DNA of 64,000 bases, from NCBI GenBank assembly GCA_016709385.1, contig JADJMW010000022.1, positions 434,001 to 498,000 on the forward strand. Direction: 5' to 3'. Positions 52,635 through 61,402 of this stretch are shown here, in pieces (position 1 is the first letter of the stretch; each line of letters begins with the position of its first letter). Origin of the DNA: Candidatus Rubrivivax defluviihabitans (GTDB lineage Bacteria; Pseudomonadota; Gammaproteobacteria; Burkholderiales; Burkholderiaceae_C). The notes below the pieces were generated by a model. That model saw only the letters and a list, made by a program, of their open reading frames with translations. It was not told the origin of the DNA and made no database searches. The translations under genes were made by a program, and so were the position numbers.

Positions 52635-53183
52635 CTACGAGCGCGGGTGGAAACGCCCCTCCGAGTTCGGCACCGCGTCCTCGTCTTCGTCTTCCAGGTC
52701 GAGCCGGGCCGATGGCGGCAGCTTGGCGATCATCGCCTCGACCATCTCCACGTGCTCGGCTTCTTCTTCCCGCAGCTCCTCGAACAGCGCCTTGACTTCC
52801 GGCTGCGTCACATGGCGCAGGGCCTGGTCGTAGAACGCAAAGGCCTTCTTCTCGGCGGCCAACGCCACCCAGTACGCCCTGAGCGGCGACATGTTCTGCG
52901 CGGGCGCGCCGACGTCCGGCGCCTCGACATCGAAGATGTCGTCGAGCCTGACGTTCGGACGCCGGTCGCCGAACAGCGCCAGCCGGCGTTCGGCAATCTG
53001 CTCGCCGTGCTTGTTCTCGTTGACGGCCATCGACTGGAAGACCGAGGCGGCATCGTCGTCGCTGCGGCTGCCGAGCTGTTCGGCGAACTGCGCGTACCGC
53101 CTGGCCGCCTCGACCTCGATCAGCGTCGCCAGATCGAGGGCGTCCATCAGCGTGAGTCGGGAGTAGTCGAGCCTGGTTGACAT
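52635..53183 (-). CDS. Ferritin-like/rubrerythrin-type diiron protein
   Basis: 182 residues. Two pairs of helices with ExxH-type diiron ligands: LIEVEAARRYAQFAEQL, VNENKHGEQIAERRL, AAEKKAFAFYDQAL and REEEAEHVEMVEAMIAK. There is no rubredoxin domain. The C-terminus is acidic (DLEDEDEDA). Likely iron/peroxide handling. ATG 53183 has a good GGAGG Shine-Dalgarno. It is convergent with the enoyl-CoA hydratase gene and not obviously part of the catabolic cluster. Confidence 0.88.
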   Translation of the reverse strand: MSTRLDYSRLTLMDALDLATLIEVEAARRYAQFAEQLGSRSDDDAASVFQSMAVNENKHGEQIAERRLALFGDRRPNVRLDDIFDVEAPDVGAPAQNMSPLRAYWVALAAEKKAFAFYDQALRHVTQPEVKALFEELREEEAEHVEMVEAMIAKLPPSARLDLEDEDEDAVPNSEGRFHPRS

Positions 53184-53556
53184 GGTGCCCTCCGTTATCG
53201 GGCGCGCCGCCCTGCCGCCTGTGCGCGGCCCTGCATGGTGATGATCGAACTCCAACGGCGGTGACTGCAGCGAAGACGGCGGCAGCGGCACGACCGTTCG
53301 GTCAGACCCCGCCAGCGAAGACGCGCATCCTGCAGGCAAGTTCGAAGCCTACACCTGCAGCATGAGGGTGTCTTGCGCGCGCGCAAAGCGCAGGCGCGAT
53401 CGGGTTCGCAGACGGGTGATCGGTCGCTCGCCCGGTGGGACCAGGCGGCTGCAGGTTGGAGACGTGGTCGATGACTGACGGCGCGTGGCCGCTGAAGCGC
53501 TGGTCCAGGTGGATGCACTCGAGCCGGGCTTGCGTTCTTCAAGTCGACCCGCGCCA
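53184..53556. other. Intergenic region upstream of the ferritin-like gene and of tetR
   Basis: No gene supported. An inverted repeat GACCG-TT-CGGTC lies at about 53292-53303 and resembles half of the GACCGGTC operator next to tetR. Several short direct and inverted repeats, but no clear promoter for the ferritin-like gene was found. Confidence 0.5.
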
Positions 53557-53585
53557 TTGACTTCCGGAAGCGACCGGTCTAGTCT
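53557..53585 (+). promoter_or_regulatory. tetR promoter with operator-like palindrome
   Basis: TTGACT (53557-53562) and TAGTCT (53580-53585) with 17 bp between. The spacer holds CGACCGGTCTA (53571-53581), whose core GACCGGTC is a perfect palindrome. The same 11 bases occur at 54360-54370 upstream of livG. The tetR ATG is 7 bp after the -10 box. Autorepression is inferred. Confidence 0.6.
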
Positions 53586-53592
53586 CGAATCC

Positions 53593-54312
53593 ATGAGACG
53601 AGGACTCGGTCGATCCGCTGGCGCAAAGTCGCATGTCCGTGCACCCGAGAAATCGGCCGCTGCTGAAGAGTCGGGTATCCGCGTGCGCAGCCGCAGCGAG
53701 CGCGCCCTGGGCCGCGGCGAGACCAAACGGGCGCTGGTCTGGTGCGGGACCGAACTCCTGACCGAACGTGGCTTCCAGGTCACCGGCATCGACGAAGTGC
53801 TCAAGCGCGTGGGCGTGCCCAAGGGTTCCTTCTATCACTTCTTCGCCAACAAGCACGAGTTCGGCGAAGCGGTGATCCAGAACTACGTCGACTACTACGC
53901 GCGCAAGATGTCCCGGATCTTCGACGACGAGGCAACGTCGCCGCTGTCGCGCTTGCGCGCGTTCGTCGAGGACGCCAAGCGGGGCATGTTGAAGTACGGC
54001 TTTCGGCGGGGCTGCCTGATCGGCAACCTGGGGCAGGAACTGGCCAGCCTGGATGACGCGTTTCGCGAGCAGCTGGAGGCCGTTCTTCTTTCATGGGAGC
54101 GGCGCGTGGAAGGGTGCCTGGAGCAGGCCGTGGAAGCGGGCGAGCTCGCACCGGGAAGCGACGCCGGCGCCATTTCGCGCTTCTTCTGGATCGGCTGGGA
54201 AGGCGCGGTGCTGCGTGCCAAGCTGACGCGCAACGCTGAACCCCTGGACCAGTTTGCGAGCATGTTCTTCGCCATGCTGTCGCCCGCGGCGCCTCGCGTT
54301 TCCCGGCGCTGA
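53593..54312 (+). CDS. TetR/AcrR-family transcriptional regulator (AcuR-like)
   Basis: 239 residues. A ~45-residue Arg/Ala-rich N-terminal extension precedes the TetR HTH (LLTERGFQVTGIDEVLKRVGVPKGSFYHFFANKHEF). The C-terminal ligand domain resembles the AcuR/acrylate-repressor group (RRGCLIGNLGQELASLDDAF). Located just upstream of the ABC importer-acyl-CoA cluster, in the same direction, with the same operator motif in front of itself and of the cluster, so it is the likely repressor of both. The inducer may be the cluster's substrate or its CoA ester. Confidence 0.92.
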   Translation: MRRGLGRSAGAKSHVRAPEKSAAAEESGIRVRSRSERALGRGETKRALVWCGTELLTERGFQVTGIDEVLKRVGVPKGSFYHFFANKHEFGEAVIQNYVDYYARKMSRIFDDEATSPLSRLRAFVEDAKRGMLKYGFRRGCLIGNLGQELASLDDAFREQLEAVLLSWERRVEGCLEQAVEAGELAPGSDAGAISRFFWIGWEGAVLRAKLTRNAEPLDQFASMFFAMLSPAAPRVSRR

Positions 54313-54343
54313 CGGATCTGAGGTTCGGTTGTTCGGGTTTTCC

Positions 54344-54374
54344 TTGCCGTTTTTCTAGACGACCGGTCTATTAT
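54344..54374 (+). promoter_or_regulatory. Promoter and operator of the ABC importer-catabolic cluster
   Basis: TTGCCG (54344-54349) and TATTAT (54369-54374) with a long 19-bp spacer. CGACCGGTCTA at 54360-54370 lies between and overlaps the -10, a position suited to repression. It repeats the operator found in front of tetR. Confidence 0.6.
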
Positions 54375-54468
54375 TGTTCAAGAAGTGGCGACGGGCGTCG
54401 CTGCCAACGGTCTGGAGAAGAGGGCACCGTGCAGATCACCACAGACCGCCCCGCTGAACGAGGGCTCC

Positions 54469-55236
54469 ATGGCTGAACCCTTGCTCGCGCTGAGCGGACT
54501 GGGCAAGCATTTCGGCGGGGTGCAGGCCGTGAAGGATCTGTCGTTCTCCATGGGCTCGGGCGAGATCGTCGGGCTCATCGGTCCCAACGGCTCGGGCAAG
54601 TCCACCTCGGTCAACCTCATCTCGGGCACGCTCCCGCCATCGAACGGCGACATCCGCTTTGCCGGCACCAGCGTCTCCCGGCTCACGGTGAGTGAACGTG
54701 TCCCGCTCGGCCTGGCGCGCACCTTCCAGACCACCAGCGTCTTCCCCGAATTCAGCGTGCGCGAGCAGGTGCTGACCGCCTGCCACGTGCGCTACCGGTC
54801 CAGTGCCTCGGGCTCGGTCTTTCGCCTGGCTTCGGCGCGCCGCGAGGAGCACGCCCAGCATGCCAAGGTCGAGGAGATCCTGGCGTTCGTCGGACTCGCG
54901 GCCGTGGCCGGCGAAGCGGCCTCGGCCATTTCGTCGGCGCAACAGCGGCTGTTGATGATCGCCACGGCGTTGGCCACCGAACCCCGCTTGTTGCTGCTCG
55001 ACGAGCCGGCAGCCGGCATGGTGGCCAAGGAGCGCAAGGACTTGGCTGCACTGATCCAGCGCATCCGCGGGCGCGGCACCGCCGTGCTGGTGATCGAGCA
55101 CCACATGGGGCTGATCATGGAGGTCTGCTCGCGCATCGTGGTGCTCAATTTCGGCCAGAAGATCGCCGAGGGCACCCCGGCCGACATCCAGCGCAACCCC
55201 GTCGTGATCGACGCCTACCTCGGTGGAGCGCACTGA
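54469..55236 (+). CDS. Branched-chain-type ABC transporter ATP-binding protein (LivG-like)
   Basis: 255 residues. Walker A GPNGSGKST, Walker B LLLLDEPAAGM and the LivG-type C-terminus (EGTPADIQRNPVVIDAYLGG). The ABC signature is degenerate, ISSAQQRLLMI, where LivG proteins normally have LSYGQQ; the second glycine of the C-loop is alanine. It energises uptake with the next ATPase. Likely cargo is an amino acid, amide or aromatic/aliphatic acid. First gene of the cluster, about 100 bp after the operator. Confidence 0.9.
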   Translation: MAEPLLALSGLGKHFGGVQAVKDLSFSMGSGEIVGLIGPNGSGKSTSVNLISGTLPPSNGDIRFAGTSVSRLTVSERVPLGLARTFQTTSVFPEFSVREQVLTACHVRYRSSASGSVFRLASARREEHAQHAKVEEILAFVGLAAVAGEAASAISSAQQRLLMIATALATEPRLLLLDEPAAGMVAKERKDLAALIQRIRGRGTAVLVIEHHMGLIMEVCSRIVVLNFGQKIAEGTPADIQRNPVVIDAYLGGAH

Positions 55237-55272
55237 CGTGAAACCCCACCTTCCTGGGGGGTCCCGGCGCCC

Positions 55273-55288
55273 GGGGGGGGGGGGGGGG
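55273..55288. repeat. Homopolymer of 16 G between livG-like and livF-like genes
   Basis: An uninterrupted run of 16 G flanked by CCC and CC, 15 bp upstream of the Shine-Dalgarno region of the next ATPase gene. Such tracts slip in replication and are also a common assembly error. Confidence 0.8.
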
Positions 55289-55310
55289 CCGGGAACGGCG
55301 GGGGCACGAC

Positions 55311-56012
55311 ATGCTGAAGGTGCGCGACCTGCACGCGGGTTACGGCAAGGCCGATGTGCTGCATGGCGTGAATTTCGACGTCGGTGCGGGCGAATGCGTG
55401 GCCCTGGTGGGCGCCAACGGGGCCGGCAAGAGCACCACGCTGAAGTGCATCTGCGGCCTCGTCGGCGTGCGCGGCGGCCGCATCGAGTTCGAAGACCGGC
55501 GCATCGACGGCCTGCCGGGCCATGCCATCGTGCGCCTGGGGCTCACGATGTGCCCCGAAGGCCGCCAGGTGTTCCCCGACATGTCGGTGCGCGAAAACCT
55601 GGAAATGGGCGCGCATGTCCGGCGCGACCGTGGCCAGGCCGCCGACATCGAGGCCATGATGGACCTCTTCCCGGTGCTGCGCTCGCGCTCGCGCCAGAGC
55701 GCAGGCACGCTGTCGGGCGGCGAGCAGGAGATGCTGGCCATCGCGCGCGCGCTGATGTCCAAGCCCAAGCTGTGCATCTTCGACGAGCCCTCGCTGGGCC
55801 TGGCGCCGAAGATCGTCGCCGAAGTCGAGCAGACCCTGGCCCGCATCAAGGCCATGGGCGTGACCGTGCTGCTGGTGGAACAGAACGCTTCGATGGCCTT
55901 GCGGCTGGCCGACCGCGCCTATGTCTACGAAGCGGGAGAGATCGTGCTCCAGGGCACGGGAGCGGAGTTGCAGGCACACCCCGAGGTCAGCAAGGCCTAT
56001 CTGGGCTATTGA
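55311..56012 (+). CDS. Branched-chain-type ABC transporter ATP-binding protein (LivF-like)
   Basis: 233 residues. Walker A GANGAGKST, canonical signature LSGGEQEMLAIARAL, Walker B LCIFDEPSLGLAP, H-loop LLVEQNAS and the LivF ending VSKAYLGY. Second ATPase of the importer. Its signature motif is intact, unlike that of its LivG-like partner, so the two ATP sites may be unequal. Start ATG 55311. Confidence 0.94.
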   Translation: MLKVRDLHAGYGKADVLHGVNFDVGAGECVALVGANGAGKSTTLKCICGLVGVRGGRIEFEDRRIDGLPGHAIVRLGLTMCPEGRQVFPDMSVRENLEMGAHVRRDRGQAADIEAMMDLFPVLRSRSRQSAGTLSGGEQEMLAIARALMSKPKLCIFDEPSLGLAPKIVAEVEQTLARIKAMGVTVLLVEQNASMALRLADRAYVYEAGEIVLQGTGAELQAHPEVSKAYLGY

Positions 56013-56073
56013 CCGCACGAACGACGCCTGTAGCCAGCGTGGTTTTGAACCCTTACAACATGGAGACGAAGAC

Positions 56074-57285
56074 ATGAACAAGCTCGCAAGATCCATCGCC
56101 GCGGCCGGCGCCGCACTGGCCTGCCTGGGCGCCGCAGCGGCCGACAAGGAACTGCTGATCGGGGTCAACGACTCGCTCACCGGCCCGGGCGCCGTGTACG
56201 GCCTGCCGCAGGCCAATTCGGTGCAGATGGCGGCCGACGAGATCAATGCCGCCGGCGGCATCAAGGCGGGAGGGGACGTCTACAAGCTGCGCGTCATCGC
56301 CAATGACGACAAGGCCAACCCGACCGAGGCGACCAACAGCGTTCGCAAGCTGATCGACCGCGACGGCGTCAAATACCTGCTGGGTTTCTGCTGCTCGGGC
56401 CCGACCAGTGCGGTGGCGTCCTTCATCGAACGCGAGAACGCGCTCATGCTGGTGGGCAACGCGGCCGAGCGCGCCATCACCGCCAAGGGGATTCCGAACC
56501 TGTTCCGCACGCGGCCGCCGGCCGACTTCACCGGCGCCGCCGCAGGTACGTTTGTTGGCAAGCGCGGCGCCAAGAACGTCGCGGTGATCGGCTCGCTGGA
56601 CGTCGGCTTCTACACCCAGTACCTCGAAGCCTTCGAGCGCGAGTTCGCCAAGGCAGGCGGCAAGATCGTGGCCAAGGAGACCTTCGGCCTGAAGGACCGC
56701 GACATGACGCCGCAACTCACCAAGGTGCGTGCGCTCAACCCCGATGCGCTGCTGGTGCTGGGCTACGTCGAGCCCTCGGCCTTCGTCTATCGCCAGGCCA
56801 CCGAGCTGGGCATGAAGATCCCGCGCTACGGCTTCACCAGCGGCAGCGAAGAGCAGTTCCTGCGCGTGGCCACCAGCGAGCAGATGGAAGGCGTGTGGGA
56901 CCTGCGCCCCACCGAGTTGACCGTCGAGGCACTGGCCGACAACGCCAAGACCTATGTCGCCAACTACACCAAGCGCTTCGGCACGCCGCCGTCGCCGAGT
57001 TCCCCCTATGCCTACGACCAGGTCTACGTGCTGAAGCAGGCGGTCGAGCGCGCCGGCTCGGCCGAAGACCCGAAGAAGGTGACGGCCGAGGTGCGCAAGG
57101 TGACGGTACCCAAGGAAGCGGTGATGAAATATCTGCCGGTGGGCGGCACCATGTTCGACGTCAACGGCCAGGCCTATACCTCGAACGGCGCCTTCCAGTG
57201 GCAGAAGGGCAAGTGGGTCTACGTGTCGGACCTGCCTTCCGACCCGGCGCTGTACTCGGAGTTCCTGCGCGGCCTGCGCAAGTAA
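56074..57285 (+). CDS. Periplasmic substrate-binding protein of the ABC importer (LivJ-like)
   Basis: 403 residues. Signal peptide (MNKLARSIAAAGAALACLGA, cut after AAA) and the type I periplasmic-binding fold: KELLIGVNDSLTGPGAVYG, AADEINAAGGIKAGGDVYK, VIANDDKANPTEATNSVRKL. Two cysteines in LLGFCCSGPTS are unusual. Ligand unknown; context suggests a carboxylic acid activated by the CoA ligase at the end of the cluster. ATG 56074. Confidence 0.92.
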   Translation: MNKLARSIAAAGAALACLGAAAADKELLIGVNDSLTGPGAVYGLPQANSVQMAADEINAAGGIKAGGDVYKLRVIANDDKANPTEATNSVRKLIDRDGVKYLLGFCCSGPTSAVASFIERENALMLVGNAAERAITAKGIPNLFRTRPPADFTGAAAGTFVGKRGAKNVAVIGSLDVGFYTQYLEAFEREFAKAGGKIVAKETFGLKDRDMTPQLTKVRALNPDALLVLGYVEPSAFVYRQATELGMKIPRYGFTSGSEEQFLRVATSEQMEGVWDLRPTELTVEALADNAKTYVANYTKRFGTPPSPSSPYAYDQVYVLKQAVERAGSAEDPKKVTAEVRKVTVPKEAVMKYLPVGGTMFDVNGQAYTSNGAFQWQKGKWVYVSDLPSDPALYSEFLRGLRK

Positions 57286-57330
57286 TGCGGGCGGCCGGAA
57301 CATCGCGCTGAATCGACCACGGGCGCGCTC

Positions 57331-58190
57331 ATGATCATCGAGATCCTGCAGCAGATGCTGAACGGCCTGGCGATCGGGTCGGTGTACACCGTCATCGCGC
57401 TGGGCCTGACCGTGGTCTTCGGCATCCTGGGCATTGCGCACTTCGCCCACGGTTCGGTGGCCATGTCGGGCGGCTACCTCACCTACCTGTTCGGCGAGCG
57501 GCTGGCCATCGGCTTCTTCCCGGCGATGGCGCTGGCGATGCTCGTGGGGCGGTGATCGGGCTGCTCATCGAGCGGCTGGCCTACCGGCCGGTGCGCGACG
57601 CGCCGCATATCAATGCCTTCATCATCGCGCTGGGCCTGACGATGATGGTCGAAGGCATCAACCTGCTCACCTTCGGCGCCGACCAGGTGGTGATCCAGAC
57701 GCCTTACCGCGGCGTCTTCAATGTCGGCGGCGTGGCGGTGGCCGAACTGCGCCTGCTGGTGATCCTGACGGCCTGCACGCTGATCGGCGTGGTGGCGCTG
57801 CTGATCAGCCGCACCAAGACCGGCAAGTCGATCCGCGCCGTGGCGCAGAACCGCCCGGCGGCGGTGCTGATGGGCGTCAACGTCAACCGGGTCTCGGCCA
57901 TCGTCTTCTCGGTGTCGTCGGCGCTCGGCGCTGCGGCGGGCGCCTTGGTGGGTGCCTTGCTGGCCATCGCGCCCGGCGTGGGCGAGGGCCTGGCGGTGAA
58001 GGGCTTTGCGGTGTTGATCCTGGGTGGACTGGGTTCGATCCCGGGCGCCATCGTCGGCGGTCTCGTGCTCGGTGTGAGCGAGTCGCTGGCGGCCGGGTTC
58101 ATTTCGTCGGCGTACAAGGACGTCATCGCCTTCATGGTGATGATCGTCGTGCTGCTGTTCAGGCCCGAAGGCCTGCTGGGCAAGCGATGA
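57331..58190 (+). pseudogene. Branched-chain-type ABC permease (LivH-like), split by a one-base frameshift
   Basis: Two adjacent open frames, 57331-57555 (74 aa) and 57552-58190 (212 aa, from GTG), together give a ~286-residue LivH-type permease. The first carries the N-terminus (NGLAIGSVYTVIALGLTVVF, GIAHFAHGSVAMSGGYL), the second starts IGLLIERLAYRPVRDAPHIN and runs to RPEGLLGKR. Adding one G to the GTGGGGCGG run (57544-57552) restores VGAVIGLL and one continuous frame. The frames overlap as GTGA. So this is a real frameshift, a sequencing error, or a translationally coupled split gene. The downstream livM-like gene overlaps it by ATGA. Confidence 0.85.
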
Positions 58191-59167
58191 GCCGGCCCAC
58201 CGTGCGTGCCATGGGCCTGGCGGTCCTGGTGCTGGCGGCGCTGGCGCTGCCGCTGGGCGTGACGCTGCCTTACTTCCAGCACCTCGTCATCCTGGCGCTG
58301 ATCTGGGTCGTGCTGTCGCAGGGGCAGAACCTGATCCAGGGCTTCACCGGCTACGTGTCGATCGCCCAGGCCGGCTTCATGGGCATCGGCGCCTACAGTT
58401 CCACGCTGCTGAGCGTGAAGCTGGGCTGGCCGGTCTGGCTGACCATGGCGGCCGCGCCCGGGGTGACGGCCGTTCTGGCGGTGCTGGCCGGCTACCCCAG
58501 CCTGCGCGTGAAGGGGCATTATTTCGCGATCGTGACGCTGGCCTACAACATGGTCATCTTCATCGTGCTCATGACCTGGAGCTCGCTCACCGGCGGCGAA
58601 GCCGGCATCTCGAACGTGCCGCGCCCGCCGGACATCGCCATCGGCGGCCTCGTGTGGGATCTCGACAGCCGGGTCGGCTACTACTACCTGGCCCTGGCCG
58701 CAGCCGCGCTGGCCACCTTGCTGTGCGCGCTGATCCTGCATTCGCGCGTCGGGCGGGTGCTGGTCGCGATCCGCCAGAACGAGGCGCTGATCGAGGCCGC
58801 CGGCGTGCACAGCTGGCGCTACAAGCTGCTGGCCTTCGTGGTCAGTGCCGGCCTGGCCGGCCTGGCCGGCGCGCTGTACGCACATTTCATCGGCTTCCTC
58901 AATCCGGACGCCTTCGGTGTGGACCATTCGCTGAATGCGATCCTGGCCGTGATCCTGGGCGGCAGCGGAACGCTGTCGGGGCCGGTGGTCGGCGCTTTCG
59001 CCGTGGTGTTTCTTCCCGAATACCTGCGTGTCGCCGAGAACTATCGGCTGGTGATCTACGGCTTCATCCTGGTGACGGCCACGATCTTCATGCCGCGCGG
59101 GCTGGTCCCGCTGGTGGCCAGCGGCCTGCGCGCGCTGGCGGCACGCCTGAAGCGAGAGCCGGCATGA
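58187..59167 (+). CDS. Branched-chain-type ABC permease (LivM-like)
   Basis: 326 residues with many hydrophobic segments (LAVLVLAALALPLGVTLPYF, LVILALIWVVLSQGQNLIQG) and the LivM words GYVSIAQAGFMGIGAYSS and FIGFLNPDAFGVDHSLNAIL. Forms the inner-membrane channel with the LivH-like protein. Overlaps the livH stop and the following dehydrogenase start by 4 bp each (ATGA), so the whole block is one operon. Confidence 0.94.
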   Translation: MSRPTVRAMGLAVLVLAALALPLGVTLPYFQHLVILALIWVVLSQGQNLIQGFTGYVSIAQAGFMGIGAYSSTLLSVKLGWPVWLTMAAAPGVTAVLAVLAGYPSLRVKGHYFAIVTLAYNMVIFIVLMTWSSLTGGEAGISNVPRPPDIAIGGLVWDLDSRVGYYYLALAAAALATLLCALILHSRVGRVLVAIRQNEALIEAAGVHSWRYKLLAFVVSAGLAGLAGALYAHFIGFLNPDAFGVDHSLNAILAVILGGSGTLSGPVVGAFAVVFLPEYLRVAENYRLVIYGFILVTATIFMPRGLVPLVASGLRALAARLKREPA

Positions 59168-60300
59168 GCGCCTCGACGCCTGGCGAACGGCACGCCATCG
59201 ATGCGGCCCATGGCTTCGTCGCCGCGCATGTGAAGCCGAATGCGCAGTCCTGGGACCGCGGGCTGGCCGACAGCGGCTCGGTGCTCCGCGAGGCTGCACG
59301 TGCGGGCCTGCTGGGACTCGAAGTGCCCGTTGAGCAGGGCGGACAGGGCCTGTCCTTCGGCTGCAAGCGGCGTGTGGCCGAGATCCTGGCGGCCGCCGAC
59401 TTCGGGCTGGCGATGTCGGTGATCAACACCCACAACGTCGCGAATCACCTCGCCCGTTCGGCGGCGCCTGAATTGACGCGGCACGTCCTGCCGGCGCTGT
59501 TGTCGGGCGAGCGCACCGGGTGCACGGCCCTGACCGAGCCCGGCGCAGGATCCGACTTCTCGGCCATCACCACCTTGGCGCGCCGGGCAGGCGACGAGTG
59601 GTTGATCGACGGCCGGAAGGCCTGGATCGTCAATGCCACGCACGCCGACGTGGTGGTCGTGTACGCGCAGACGGCACCCGGCAGCGGCGCCCGGGGCATC
59701 GCAGCGTTCGTCGTCGACGGCAGCCGCAGTGGCTTTGTCCGTGATCCTCGGTCGGACAGCACCGCCGCCCCGGGTATCGATGCCGGCGGCTTCCAGCTGC
59801 AAGCCTATCGTGCGCGGGCCGATGAACTTCTGCACCCGCCGGGCGAGGCCTTCAAGGCCGCGCTCGCCTCGATCAACGGCGCCAGGACCTATGTCGCTGC
59901 CATGTGCTGCGGCATGGTGGAGGAGTGCCTGCGCGTGGCCAGCGCCTACGGAGCGGTGCGGCACAGCTTCGGCAAGCCCTTGCACGAGCACCAGGGCTGG
60001 CGCTGGAGCCTGGCCGACGCTGCCATCGAACTCGAGGCGGCGCGGCTGCTGGTCGACGCCGCGGCCAGCCGCATCGACAGCGGGAGCGATGCCCAGGCCG
60101 CGGCGGCCCGGGCCAAGGTGTTTGCCACCCGAATGGCCGGCCGGCACGTCGCAGCGCTGATGCACGCCATGGGCGCCGAAGGCCTGCGCGAGCACCACCC
60201 TTTCCTGCGCCACCTGGCTGCGGCGCAGGTCGCCACCCTGGTCGACGGCTCGACGGAGATGTTGCTGGAACGGGTGGCCAGGGGCCTGCGCCGGCCCTGA
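59164..60300 (+). CDS. Acyl-CoA dehydrogenase
   Basis: 378 residues, cytoplasmic. The FAD-binding middle domain shows CTALTEPGAGSDFSAITT and WLIDGRKAWIVNATHADVVV; the C-terminal helical domain ends with GSTEMLLERVARGL. It oxidises an acyl-CoA to the 2-enoyl-CoA using electron-transfer flavoprotein. The N-terminus is shorter than in classical members. Overlaps livM by ATGA. Chain-length or ring specificity cannot be read. Confidence 0.9.
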   Translation: MSASTPGERHAIDAAHGFVAAHVKPNAQSWDRGLADSGSVLREAARAGLLGLEVPVEQGGQGLSFGCKRRVAEILAAADFGLAMSVINTHNVANHLARSAAPELTRHVLPALLSGERTGCTALTEPGAGSDFSAITTLARRAGDEWLIDGRKAWIVNATHADVVVVYAQTAPGSGARGIAAFVVDGSRSGFVRDPRSDSTAAPGIDAGGFQLQAYRARADELLHPPGEAFKAALASINGARTYVAAMCCGMVEECLRVASAYGAVRHSFGKPLHEHQGWRWSLADAAIELEAARLLVDAAASRIDSGSDAQAAAARAKVFATRMAGRHVAALMHAMGAEGLREHHPFLRHLAAAQVATLVDGSTEMLLERVARGLRRP

Positions 60301-60359
60301 AGATCGGCCGTTTGCGGCAGCAAGAGAATTCACCCGAAGAGGATTCAAGCGAGGACACG

Positions 60360-61373
60360 ATGCGCGTATTCCAGATCGAAGGCGAGTGGGGCATGGACCA
60401 CCTGAAGCTGTCCACGCGGGCCGAGCCCCAGGCCGGCCCCGGGCAGGTGGTGGTGAAGATGAAGGCCTCCTCGCTGAACTACCGCGACCTGGTGGTGCCC
60501 AACCGCGGCTACGGCAGCCATACCGGGAACCTGCCGCTGATCCCGGTCTCCGACGGCGCGGGCGTGGTCACCGAGGTCGGCCCGGGCGTGCGGCGGGTGG
60601 CGGTGGGCGACCGCGTGTGCCCGACCTACTTCCAGCGCTGGGTCAGCGGCGAGCCCGACCTGGAGCGCCTGACGCAATCGCTGGGCGGCCCCGTCGACGG
60701 CACCATGGCCGATTACATGTGCCTGTCGGAAGAGGGCGTGTCCAAGGTGCCCGCCCATCTCAGCGACGTCGAGGCCGCCACCCTGCCGTGCGCCGCGCTC
60801 ACGGCCTGGAGTGCGCTGGTGACCTGCTCGAACACCCGGCCCGGCGACCGCGTGCTGGTGCAGGGCTGCGGCGGCGTGGCGCTCTTCGCCGTCGCTTTCG
60901 CGAAGATGCTCGGCGCGCACGTGACGGTGATCTCGTCGTCCGACGAGCGCATCGAGCGCGTCAGGCACCTGGGGGCCGACGCCGCCGTCAACTACCGCAC
61001 GACCCCCGAGTGGGCCAAGGCCACGCGCGATATCACCGGCGGGCGCGGGTACGACCTGGTCCTGGAACTGGGGGGCGAGAAGACCCTGCCGCAGTCGCTG
61101 CGCTGCATCCGGCCGGGCGGCACGGTGGCCATGATCGGCATCCTGTCGGGCAGCGCGATGGCCACGTCGCTGGGCTTGATCATCACCCGCCAGGTGCGGC
61201 TGCAAGGCGTGACCGTGGGGCACCGCGACGGTTTCGAGGCGATGTTGCGCGCCATCGACCAGCACCGGCTCAAACCCGTGGTCGACCGCGTCTTCGCCTT
61301 CGAGGAACTGAAGGACGCCATGGCCTATCTGCAAAGCGGTGCGCAGTTCGGCAAGGTGTGCCTGGCGCACTGA
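60360..61373 (+). CDS. Zinc-type alcohol dehydrogenase-like NAD(P)-dependent oxidoreductase
   Basis: 337 residues. GroES-like N-terminal half (SSLNYRDLVVPNRGYGSHTG, PLIPVSDGAGVVTEVGPGV) and Rossmann half with VLVQGCGGVALFAVAFAKM. Catalytic zinc ligands of classical ADH are absent, as in the quinone-reductase/MDR group. Ligand is likely an enone, alcohol or quinone of the same pathway. RBS GAGG lies upstream of ATG 60360. It is followed at 29 bp by the CoA ligase. Confidence 0.88.
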   Translation: MRVFQIEGEWGMDHLKLSTRAEPQAGPGQVVVKMKASSLNYRDLVVPNRGYGSHTGNLPLIPVSDGAGVVTEVGPGVRRVAVGDRVCPTYFQRWVSGEPDLERLTQSLGGPVDGTMADYMCLSEEGVSKVPAHLSDVEAATLPCAALTAWSALVTCSNTRPGDRVLVQGCGGVALFAVAFAKMLGAHVTVISSSDERIERVRHLGADAAVNYRTTPEWAKATRDITGGRGYDLVLELGGEKTLPQSLRCIRPGGTVAMIGILSGSAMATSLGLIITRQVRLQGVTVGHRDGFEAMLRAIDQHRLKPVVDRVFAFEELKDAMAYLQSGAQFGKVCLAH

Positions 61374-61402
61374 CGCGCCCATCTGCGACCGCAGGGCTGT
61401 CC

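Noticed and set aside
53195..53557. Minus-strand 120-codon frame between the ferritin-like gene and tetR
   Set aside because: Arg/Ser/Cys-rich shadow without Shine-Dalgarno or recognisable family; the region looks regulatory.
55223..56077. Plus-strand frame of 284 codons overlapping the livF-like gene
   Set aside because: Composition is Arg/Gly/Ala-rich and it contains translated poly-G; the LivF-like frame has all ABC motifs.
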